A stretch of 64,000 nt of DNA from Yamagishiella unicocca (Eukaryota > Chlorophyta > Chlorophyceae > Chlamydomonadales > Volvocaceae), in NCBI GenBank assembly GCA_003116995.1, contig BDSL01000029.1, positions 496,001-560,000 of the forward strand. The letters are read 5' to 3'. This document shows, in pieces, positions 55,025 to 64,000 of this stretch. Within the stretch, counting starts at the first letter, position 1. Every line of letters starts with the position of its first letter. The position numbers and the translations under genes were made by a program. The notes beneath the pieces were generated by a model. It was not told the origin of the DNA and did not search any database. It worked only from the letters and a program-made list of their open reading frames with translations.

Positions 55025-55469
55025 CTATATCGTCTGGATTATCACAAGCGACTGCGAGCGAGGCTAGTATTTGGCGCGCTTCGCTGAGCAGCAACACGAC
55101 CCGGTTCAAGCAACTGGTTTCTTTTCACACAGGAGAGCAATAAAGAGCTAGTGAAAACGCATCGTGTTGCTAAAAGGACGTGGAGTACTTTATGTGGGAG
55201 AACGAAGCCCTAGACTGGACGCGACTGTACGGAAAACGCATGCGGACGCTGACCTGGCCCATGTATGGAAGGTGATGCAGAGCATTTGAGCCTGGAACGT
55301 GATCGAAACGGCGTACACAGACACTAGTAACATTGCTGGCGTGGAATTGACTTTGCGTTTGCGGCCTGTCGTCGCCATATCAGCCATTCTTTCGTAGTGG
55401 CCTGTTGCCGCCGCTAACAGTACCTAGCATCACAACGCCTTAAACCTTTTGGAATCTGACGAAGCCAAG
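55025..55469. promoter_or_regulatory. Divergent intergenic region, 445 bp
   Basis: Lies between the start codons of the SDR (leftward) and FKBP (rightward) genes and must hold both 5' regions. No specific element is identified. Confidence 0.5.
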
Positions 55470-57176
55470 ATGAACCAATTCCTGCCGGCCACAAGGTCCA
55501 CCACAACTATCGCGCAAGGCCGTACGCGCCGTATGGCTCTGCGGCCCTTCGGCACCCTGCCACCGCGTCCCTCGCGACCTACCGCCACAGCCGCTGCCGG
55601 CTCCACCACCTCCATGCGCCGCAGCTGCAGCTCCAGCGATACCACACCCCCTGCATCCGCCGCCGGCCTCCCTCTTTCCTCCCGGCGCGACCTCCTCCTC
55701 TCAGCTGCCGCCGGCGCCGCAGCCCTCTCTCTCCCCTTGCCTGCTCTCGCTAAGACCTCCGCCGCAGCCGAGCCTGGCGACTGGAGCTCCCCCGGCCTGG
55801 GAGCCCCCGTTGATCCTTCCAAGCCCCTGTTCGTCAAACTGCCCAGCGGCGTTCGCTTCCAGGAGCTCAACGTGGGCACCGGCCCCCAGGCCGGCCCTGG
55901 GGACACGGTGCTGTTCGACTACGTGCTGCGCCGCAGCAACGGCTACTTCATCTACGGCACAGTGGACGGCATCTCGTTCCAGCCGCGGGACGTGCCAACC
56001 GCACCCGTGAACTGCAAGCTCGGAGGCGGGGAGCTGATACCGGTGGGTGGGTGGGTGGGTGCGAGGGAAACCCGTGTACAAATAAGCTACCCGTGTGCAA
56101 GTAAAATACCCGTGTACAAGTAAAAGAACCGTCGGGTGGGTGGGTAGGTGCTAGGTGGGGTGTGCCGCTGACATCCGGGGCGCCAACGCGTGTGGGTAGG
56201 TGGGGGGGATTCAGCACGTGCAGTCTTTTGGGGTGTGCTTGCGGACCCCTTTGGCGCAAAAAGGAAAATCTTGGGAACTTTGTGTACGCGACGGAGCAGC
56301 GAGCTGGGGTCAGCAGTCACAGCGCACCGCGACACCCTCCAGTGCAAGGCAATGTGCCCCGGTAGCTCTACCTGTTGGTAGCTCGACCTGTTGGTAGCTC
56401 GACCTGTTGGTAGCTCTACCTGTTGGTAGCCCTACCTGTTGGTCTCGAGTCCACCATAACATTGATTACTACTACTATGCTGCCAATCCTCCGCATGGTG
56501 TGCCATATCGGCAGGATGTGTGGGATTTTACAAACCATCCCTGGTGACCAACCCCGCCGCGTCTGCTGCTCGCTTGTCCAGCACCCAACCCTTGACCTCC
56601 ACCACCACCTGCCGCTCGCGCCGCCTCTCCGTATCAGGGTCTGGAGGAGGTGCTGGCCGGCATGGCGCCCGGCTCCAAGCGTCGCGCGCTCATCCCGCCT
56701 GAGCTGGGCTACTTGGGCGGTGGTGAGCAGCCTCAGCCGCCCACCTTCTCCACCAAGCGGCAGCTAGAAACCCACCGCAGGTGCGGTACGCGGGGACCAC
56801 GTGGGGAGGGGCTGGACTGCGAAGTGGCCCCATGGAGCGGGCGGGGCAGGGCGGTGTGGCTCGCGCCGCTGGCATTCGACTGCAGCTCGTGTGTCACCGT
56901 CAGCATGGGAAACCTTGGCTCAGGAGGGTCGGGGTTGCACTCAGGGAGTACAGCAGCTCAAAATGGCTGAGAGACGTGCGGGTTACGGAAGGCAACAGCA
57001 GCAAACCGCCGGCCGCCGCTTCACCGTTCGCGGCCCGCCGTATTCCTTGCCTTACTGCCCTCACCTGGAACCGTGGCCTGCGGACCCACGCTGTGCCTCA
57101 CCCCAACTTCATCATCCGACGTAGGGAGCCGCTGCTGTTCGAGGTCCAGATGCTGCGGGTCGGCGGCAAGAAGTAG
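55470..57176 (+). CDS. FKBP-type peptidyl-prolyl isomerase, thylakoid lumen
   Basis: FK506-binding-protein fold, assisting folding in the chloroplast lumen. Three exons in phase: 55470-56042, 56638-56780, 57125-57176; 255 residues. The N-terminus has two parts: a Thr/Arg/Ser-rich transit region, then a twin-arginine signal (SSRRDLLLSAAAGAAALSLP) ending in ALA, which implies Tat import into the thylakoid lumen with cleavage near residue 91. The FKBP domain follows: SGVRFQELNVGTGPQAGPGD, VLFDYVLRRSNGYFIYGTVD, ELIPGLEEVLAGMAPGSKRR, IPPELGYLGGG, then FEVQMLRV. The region usually GxxFD-like is replaced by NGYFIY, as in some plant lumen FKBPs of weak or unproven isomerase activity (recalled, not checked). 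Start ATG 55470. Confidence 0.88.
56361..56443. repeat. 16-17-nt tandem repeat in FKBP intron 1
   Basis: About five copies of GGTAGCTCGACCTGTT with small changes. Upstream in the same intron, GGTGGGTGGGTG and CCCGTGTACAAGTAAAA units also repeat (56043-56135). Confidence 0.8.
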
Positions 57177-58435
57177 CCGAGGAGACCAGAAACCACGAGA
57201 GAGGCGCTCCGCGGTGTAGGTGGCTGGGATAAGGATAAGATATAGGTGCAGCCGAAGTAGGACCATTGTCGTAATGGCACAACCCACGTCGAATTAGTGG
57301 CGAGTACGGAATGAGTGCTTTCGCGTAAGCAATATCAACATGTTTGTCTACGCGACGACGTGCGAACAGTTTGCTATGATAGCGCGGTGACGTTGGCAAC
57401 CTGCTGCAGCGATTGCTCGGAAGTTGTGGACCGCTCCTGCTGGAAGCATGATGTGATTCAGGTAACGTAAAGGCATATTATCTTCCTTGCTTTGGTAAGA
57501 GGAGGCCTCTGTAAAGCTATTCATTATGCTGCCGGAAAAGTCGCAGACGGGTTTTAGGTTTTGCAACTCCCCGGACAGGCGTGCGGTTGACGCTCCATCG
57601 CTGCACCTTCAGCACCTAGCTCCTCTCTTGGTCCGGCGCCCTCTGCAACAAACATCCTGAGTACAATACTCAAATTTCGTAGCAAATGACGAGAGCGCTC
57701 GGTGGGCAGGCGGGGGTTTCTCCTTACACTTGTGCCTGTTCTGATGAGCACGGCCTCAAGGCGGCCGCCTGGCAGCGCAACAATTTGTGGACACCGGCTG
57801 ACTACGATTTCCGCTTTTCCCATCCTCCCCGTCTGACCCCCTGACTGATTCCTGCCTCCAAGTTGCTGATCAGGGGCCAAGGCGGCTTCCAGACAGGACC
57901 TCGCCACCAGATTCGAAGTAAACGGAAACCTGCCAGCAGCTCCGTGAAGTGGCTGCTGCTGCCATCACCCGTCCCTTACACCCTGATACCATATACCATA
58001 GCAGCAGTTCCTGCTACCATATACCATAGTAGGACTCAAGAGAGGATTATGCGGCATGATTTGGAAAAGGCACCTTGGCCATGCACCGGTGCGCGTCCAG
58101 GCAGCTAAGCCGCTGACGCCCCCAACCCCCACTCCACAGGCGTTCCTCAATCCCCCCATTTCTAGCATGAGCTGCGAAGCGCCTGCCGACGGCGCAAGAG
58201 TGGGGAAATGAAGGGGGTTGTTTCGAATGTCATCGGAGGCTTCGGAGTTATCAGTCTTCGCATCTTGACACCCCGAGGAGTACCCTAACGTACGGCGGCA
58301 AGGACGATGCGCCCTGCCCCTGCTGCAACACGGCCGGCCCCTCACAGCTCCCTTCTCAGTGCGCTGCGGGTCCCCATGCTAAATCTGTCCTTCCCTGCCA
58401 CATGTAAGCAGCAACCCCATAACCCAGACCCGCAG
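57177..58435. other. Convergent intergenic region, FKBP and lipase 3' ends
   Basis: No gene recognised. It may hold the last lipase exon if the donor at 58531 is used. A minus-strand TGTAA is at 57976-57980. A short duplication (TACCATATACCATAG) lies at about 57988-58028. Confidence 0.45.
57510..57514 (+). terminator. TGTAA polyadenylation signal for FKBP
   Basis: Plus-strand TGTAA about 334 nt past the FKBP stop codon. Confidence 0.45.
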
Positions 58436-61400
58436 TCACCACAGCCACGTAGTACCATGCGGGCTGGCCCATGCATCCCCCGGTCTCCGAAACCTCCCAC
58501 ATCTGAACCCTCCTCCTCCCCCCCAAGCTACCTGCAGTACGATGTCACTGTACTGCCTCGCGTCGTACCACGTGAAGTCCAGGTGCGAGTGGCGTGGCAG
58601 CTGAGCTGACCGGCGCACCACCCCTGGAGCCAGGCGCGCCATGACGTTTTCCAAGTCCCAACTAACACTGACGTTGTCGTTGCCGCCTGGCAGGCGGGTA
58701 AAAGGGATCGAGCCGTGTGACGGGCAAACACGTAGTTGTAGTTACTGTTACAGCGGGCCCCAGACCAGGAGATGGACCCATCGAGCGCACCGCCTGACAC
58801 TGAAAGAGACGCAGGAAGAAGAACAAACCAGCCGACCGAGATACGGCAGCAAACCACCAGGAACCCCGAACAAGGGCCAACAGCGGCACCAACGATGTAA
58901 TGTTACTAGTTACAGTGGGCTCCAGACCAAACGGCAGAACCACCGGGCACATCGCCGGATATAGGAGATGAAAGAGTACGTGTATTAGGGTTTGGGATGG
59001 TGGGGTTACCGGTAGTGCCTGGGTAGCGGAAATCTTTTCTTCGCTTTTCGGCCAGGCGCGTGGTGTAACGTACTGCGCAATACGGCAGCTGTACACCGGT
59101 ATCTCAGAGCTGTCCTGGCGCACCCTATGATGCTGCTTTGGGCAAGCACGATTCACGCGGGAGCACACCCACCGGAGATAATGGTCGTGGGGATGGCATA
59201 CTGCGACAAGTCGTACGGCGGCGGATTCTCGCTGCCGTAGATGTCACGATTGCACTTGCCGTCCCAGCCGCCTGCCAGACCGCCGCAGACATTCCCGTAG
59301 TCGAAGCGTAGCAGCACTGGCCGGCCGCGGCTGCGTCGATACGTCTGGGTTGGGCAGAGTAGTTGTTGTAACGGTTGCAGTGGGTTCCAGACCAAGAGTA
59401 GGTAATGAACACCAGGGGAGTGCATCATTTAGGGCCGAGGAAATGAGGCTGGACCTGAAATTTATCCCATGCCCCCTGCCTTACAGGCTTATTGCGAAGG
59501 AAGGAGCAGCGCACTGCCAGCTGCAACAAGTAAGGCAAGTCACGTGCCGTCTCAGCCAAGCAACGGTCGTCCCAAGATGGGCTGCAAGCATACCAAATTA
59601 TCTGCGCTCATCCTTCACGTCGCGGCATACATACGTCACCCGGCCGCTATTTGTTAAGCGTCCTGAAAGTGAGGATCTTTGTTCTAAACACGTCACCTGG
59701 CCGTACTGGGCCGCCACTGCCGTAGCGATGGTGGAGGGCCAGGTGGTCGCCGCGAATTGCTCACGATCCCCTGAAGCCGCCCAGTGCGGTTGTTTGTTGG
59801 TGACGGCAACAACGGAAAAACGTTCCGATCAGTTTGTTGGAAAACGTTGGATATCGCATGCGTGTGTTCCGATTTGCCACTCCCTTTGCCAATTTGGCCT
59901 GACCCTGTGGCGCTGCAAGGCCACCCCATTGCATTGGGTCCGAGGCGCGCCGTGCTCGGCCCGACCCAGTTATCCCGTGGCCGTGCTCTCTGGCCTCATC
60001 CCCATCGTCGAGTAGTAGGTACCGTACTACCGGTACTTCGTACACACTTTGTGGCGTGAAGGTAGGGACGCCGTACGTGGAAACGACGGCCGCATCACAC
60101 GCCGAATCATCGTGCGTTGCAGCTGGCCTGGCGGAAGAGCACACTGGTCCGAGCACTCCCGCCAGCACGCCGGGCAGCATCAGCTGAGCGTTCCAGTGCA
60201 GCGCCACCTGGGTGGGGGGGAAGGAGTACCGGCGTTAGATGTGATGGGACACTAGAGGGGCGGGGAGCGAGGCAAGGGTTGAGGACCGAGAGCTGGATGG
60301 CAATTCCGTGTTTGTGGACGGCGCCAGTGAGCTGGAACTTGTGGTCGAAGTTCTAACGTGTACATGCGGGTTTGTAAGCCAGCCAGCGAGATGTAAGCCC
60401 TTCCCTCTCCCTCGCTCATTCCCCGACCCCGCCCTGCGCGCCAGCGCCTAACTCGCTGACCCCACCTCGTCCACTCCCGACGCAAGGATCGTCGACAGCA
60501 GCGGCGTCTGAATCCGCTGCGGGAACACGACCGGCGCGAGAGCCACGTGGTGGCACAGGCGGCTGCTATCGCCTGGATGCGCCGACCCGTGCGCGAAGGT
60601 CAGTGTACTGCCCTGCGTGCACGGCGGAGCAATAGTAGACGAGTATTTATTGTTGTGGCCAGTGGGATCCAGACAAGGAAGTGTACGTACAGGTACCCCC
60701 GCAGAGGGTTCCAGACCAAAAATTAGAACCGTCGGGCACATCGCCTGACACTGAAGGAGACGAAAGAGACAGAAATCGAAGTGTTCTGGTAGGTAAGTAG
60801 TACACGTTACTCCACCAGTTTTCATACGTGTTCGTTGGCGCCGTGGGGCCTGGGCTGGGTAGTAGTAGTAACTGTTACTACTACTGGTGGGCATGTATGA
60901 CGACATGGTTGGGTTGTTGTTGTAACGGTTACAGTGGGTTACAGACCAAGAGGTAGAACCAACGGGCACATCGCCTGACACTGAGAAAGACGGAGGAAGC
61001 AAAGACCGACATGCACCGGAACAAAGGCAAACCACCAGAACACCAAATCGACAGGCCGTAGGCACACAGAGCAGCAGCCAGTACCCCTTGGGGAATTTTC
61101 ACTAGAGGCTCCCCTATGGTGGTGGTGGTGGCGGGCACGTATGACGACATGGTTGGACCTTCCTGTCCTTGGGGCAGCGAGCAGCAAGCGATGATGTGGT
61201 AATTCTGTTTAGGTTGGGCCGACCCGTGGGACCGCGTCCTCACCATAGACCATGAGACCGTGGCCATGGAGGTTCGGTCAGTCGCAAACAGCACGTAATC
61301 CACGACAGCAGGCAGGTCCCGCAGGGCCAGGTCGTCCAGGGTGAAACTGCCAAGGAGGGAGGCGAGCGAGGAGCGGGGAGGGAGGCGCCCGACCTAAGGG

Positions 61401-63460
61401 TTTACTCACTTTGTTTAAGGCACTCCGGTAGGTAGGTGCGTGAAGGGCGTGGGCGCGTCCTTCGTAACATAAAACGCTTTGCTACCGGTAGTACTAACTG
61501 TTATAGTGGGTTCCTACGCTATGCTGCCGCTCTGGGCACCAAGTTTCATAGAGGAAGAAGCCATTCTAAAGTGCATTAGGACGAAACATTTAGGATTACC
61601 ATCATGGAAGGAACTACGTACGCCGCACTGTGCTGCGATGTGTTATGTGGAGGGCGGTGGTGCATTTAGCGTAGGCGCGTGCAACACATACATATACGGG
61701 ACATTGTAGCCAAATTCGCCCGCTTGGTCTACCCCGCTCTCCGAGCACCCATCCACGTACCTCCAGAACGCGCGCTGCAGCGGGGACAGCGTCTTGTGGC
61801 TCCGGCTGTGTGTGGTTCCCCGGTCCGATATCACCCACACGTCGAACCCTGGGCAGCGGGGTGAGGTGAGTTACGGGGCAGGTGTGGGACGAACACGAGA
61901 AAAATACATGAAGCCTTGGCGCCAGCCGGGCAGTAACATTGCAGATGGTGATGCCATCCTAGGCGACGAGTGTCACGTGCAGGGTCGGATTCTTGACAGC
62001 TACGATAGCGTGGGCCTTGAAAGTTTTAGGGCAACGCACAAAGCAGAAACGCACGTGCCCAGCCAGAGGCCCAAGATGCAGGCCCAGCGCCGTACCTGCA
62101 TCGTACAGGACGTACGACAGCCCCTGCTCGCGGGGAAGAGGGAACCAGAGGTTGGCCGAGAAGCCGAAGCCGTGGTGCAGCATGACGGGTGTACGGCTGG
62201 CGATTTGCTCGGTGTCTCCTTTACTCCCGGAGGGGGGCGGGGGCGAGAGCGGGGTAAGGAGGTCCGGGCAGGAGGGGCGCACAGCAACGGAAAGGAACTT
62301 CCGCAAACAGCCTTAGTCCGCAAGCAGCAGTCCGTACCTGTTACAGGAAGGAGGCTGCCGTGACACAGTGCGTGAGTGACACAGTGCAGTCACTCAGCTG
62401 TAGTCACTGTTCTAAGTGCGTCGACGTGAAGTGTCTAAGCGGATCTGTTACTGCCGTACAAGCGATGCGACGCGCAGGAGGCAAGAGACCGTGTGGTCCC
62501 TGAGCAAGGCAGTCCGCGACCGCCTGGAATCGAACCCATTACAGTTGTTGTAACGGTTACAGTGGGTTCCAGACCAAGAGGTAGAACCATCGGGCGCAGT
62601 TGTTGTAACGAATACAGTGAGCTATGCTACTTCTCGTAAAGTCTGGCCCTAGCGCATCACGGATGGACCGAGATGCTAGGCTGAACTCGGACTCAATCCC
62701 GACCCCAGTACCAGACGTGCACTCCGAGCAGTGAGCATGGAGTTAGGATAACCACGCCCGAGCGCGTGTGCATCGTGCTTACACAGTCGCGGACTGTTGC
62801 CTGCATACGGCCATCACCGTTGCCAGGACTGTGTCGCGACGTGTGAGTTGGACGTTATGTTGCTGGTTGCAATAACCTGATAAGCAAGATTCATCCGAAT
62901 TGCAGCAGCAGCCGCTTCATGCCTCAGGCACCGGTATGCATGGCAACGAGTCCTACCAGGTCGTACCGTGCAACCATCCAATCAGCACCTATCAGCAGGT
63001 GCCGCCCTGCACACCTGGCAGGCGTAGCCTGAAAAGGCTCAGACCGTAGTCATCGCTCATCACTGTATGGCGCTCCAGATAGAAAGGTGACGCGATCAGG
63101 GCTGCGGGCGCCGGTTAGGGCGATAGTATTGCCGGGAAATGGGAGGTTGAGAGAGGAGGACGCAGCGGGGAGGAGCAGGAAACCATGTTGTAGTGAACAC
63201 ACCCATATGGCCAAAATCTAATTTTCAGCGGAATGTGAACATTTGCGTGGTATGCTGCGAAGCGCGGTACCCGCTGCGGCGAGCAGCCTCGCGTCCTCTT
63301 GTCGGAAGCCTAGGACAGAACGCGAACCGATTTTGCAAGCAACGAACGATAACTCACAACTGATCTGAGCCGTGTCAGCTGCAGACGAAATTGCCAAAGT
63401 GGTGGCCGCCAGCAGCAGTTTAAGGGCTCCCGATGCCAGGCAGGGCAGGCGTTGAAGCAT
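58436..63460 (-). CDS. Secreted acid-lipase-like alpha/beta hydrolase
   Basis: Resembles the gastric/lysosomal acid-lipase family (triacylglycerol and sterol-ester hydrolases). Ten phase-consistent exons: 63358-63460, 63015-63101, 62096-62218, 61761-61848, 61244-61346, 60466-60612, 60048-60207, 59697-59770, 59173-59344, then 58532-58686. Exon 1 encodes a signal peptide (LKLLLAATTLAISSA). Landmarks: LERHTVMSDDYGLSLFRLRL, PVMLHHGFGFSANLW, DVWVISDRGTTHSRSHKTLS, LRDLPAVVDYVL, VSWSM/GSTLTFAHG at the nucleophile turn, LAPVVFPQRIQTPLL, LRFDYGN, SGGNDNVS (candidate acid residue) and RHSHLDFTW (catalytic His). The nucleophile turn reads S-W-S-M-G instead of G-x-S-x-G. After 58532 the frame either reads on to a stop at 58436 or splices at a GTAGCT donor to an unseen last exon. 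Introns carry many copies of a dispersed repeat. Start at ATG 63460 (or 63544). Confidence 0.87.
58741..58832 (+). repeat. Dispersed repeat copy
   Basis: Begins GTTACTGTTACAGCGGGCCC and contains CCAGACCA and CGCCTGACACTGAAAGAGAC. Intron of the lipase gene. Confidence 0.7.
58900..58962 (+). repeat. Dispersed repeat copy, truncated
   Basis: TTACAGTGGGCTCCAGACCA followed by GGGCACATCGCC; the family's 3' part is missing. Confidence 0.65.
59362..59400 (+). repeat. Dispersed repeat copy, 5' fragment
   Basis: GTTGTTGTAACGGTTGCAGT then GGGTTCCAGACCAAGAG. It lies 18 nt upstream (in gene sense) of the exon that starts at 59344 and so supplies part of that intron's 3' end. Confidence 0.65.
60701..60778 (+). 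repeat. Dispersed repeat copy
   Basis: GGGTTCCAGACCA, then TAGAACCGTCGGGCACATCG and CCTGACACTGAAGGAGAC. Lipase intron. Confidence 0.7.
60913..61060 (+). repeat. Dispersed repeat copy, longest
   Basis: Contains the full order: GTTGTAACGGTTACAGTGGG, CAGACCAAGAGGTAGAACCA, GGGCACATCGCCTGACACTG, then CAAAGGCAAACCACCAGAA, a tail also seen after the 58741 copy. Confidence 0.75.
62542..62626 (+). repeat. Dispersed repeat copy, with second partial copy
   Basis: GTTGTTGTAACGGTTACAGT then GGGTTCCAGACCAAGAGGTA, followed within 20 nt by a second start (GTTGTTGTAACGAATACAGT). Lipase intron. Confidence 0.7.
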
Positions 63461-64000
63461 TGCGCCTAACGTCCACAATGTTCTGACCCACGGGTCGCTA
63501 ACAGGCGCTAACGCGTCGTCCAATACGGAGAGCCCTGAAAGCATTTAAGGCAATGGCAATTTTTTACCGGTGGTTTAAATATTTTTTTGACTTCTTTCCT
63601 GCGAGATGCCGCCGAACTCGGGCCCCAACTCACACGAACGTAAACCACGGCAGGCTCAAGAATTTATAAATGAAGTTGACGTGTCCAGGGGCTGAAGATA
63701 AAAATACTGCCGCATTACCACCAGTGCGTAAATGCATTGTTACTAGGGCGTGGCTGGACCCACGTGCGACGTGCCCTTGATACTTCCAAAGTCCGCTCAC
63801 TTACGGCTAAAGCCCTAACTGTCTTCGCCAATATTTTTACACGAAATGATTCAGTATGTCACCTTTTGGTAATGATGCGAATCTCTAAACGCAGCACGGG
63901 TGAACAGAACGCGAGCTAATGCGTGCTCAGTGACGACCTCTGTTCATATTACATAGTCAAGCGCCATCGCCTGTGAGGAAAAGCCCAATTGCCATAATGG
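63461..64000. other. Upstream region of lipase gene
   Basis: AT-richer, without a recognised gene. An in-frame upstream ATG at 63544 would add 28 residues before the signal peptide; otherwise presumed promoter. Confidence 0.4.

Overview
The window is nuclear DNA from a green alga, most likely a volvocine alga (Volvox/Chlamydomonas group). Genes are split into many short exons with GTGAGT/GTGGGT/GTAAGT donors. Several stop codons are followed by the chlorophyte polyadenylation signal TGTAA. Proteins carry Gly/Ala/Gln runs, two products have plastid-type N-termini, and the closest recalled relatives are plant and algal. No prokaryotic operon, plasmid, phage or CRISPR structure is present. Exon borders below were derived by hand from splice motifs, reading-phase continuity and family resemblance; no database was searched.

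Layout. The minus strand of 0-14.4 kb holds a bZIP transcription factor, a NECAP endocytic adaptor and the exocyst subunit SEC15. The plus strand of 15.4-20.8 kb holds a Hippo/MST-type (plant SIK1-like) STE20 kinase with all 14 exons in consistent phase. The plus strand of about 21.5-34.3 kb holds a large receptor-like TKL kinase: a lineage-type ectodomain, one membrane span and a complete kinase domain, spread over large repeat-bearing introns. Next come a J-domain protein with a likely plastid transit peptide (36.4-40.5 kb, +) and nuclear transport factor 2 (40.9-41.8 kb, -). A nuclear protein whose C-terminal half resembles the plant CW-zinc-finger/AF4 C-terminal domain (43.6-46.6 kb, -) diverges from a p24 cargo receptor (47.0-49.9 kb, +). 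A short-chain dehydrogenase (51.3-55.0 kb, -) diverges from a thylakoid-lumen FKBP (55.5-57.2 kb, +). A secreted acid-lipase-like alpha/beta hydrolase (58.4-63.5 kb, -) closes the window.

The genes do not form one pathway. There is a loose membrane-traffic theme (NECAP, SEC15, p24) and a kinase pair, but neighbours look independent. The unusual material lies in gene structure: three GC-AG introns, an 18-nt micro-exon inside a kinase activation segment, an intronic near-perfect hairpin, an interstitial telomere-like tract, several intronic minisatellites, and a dispersed repeat family clustered in the lipase gene.
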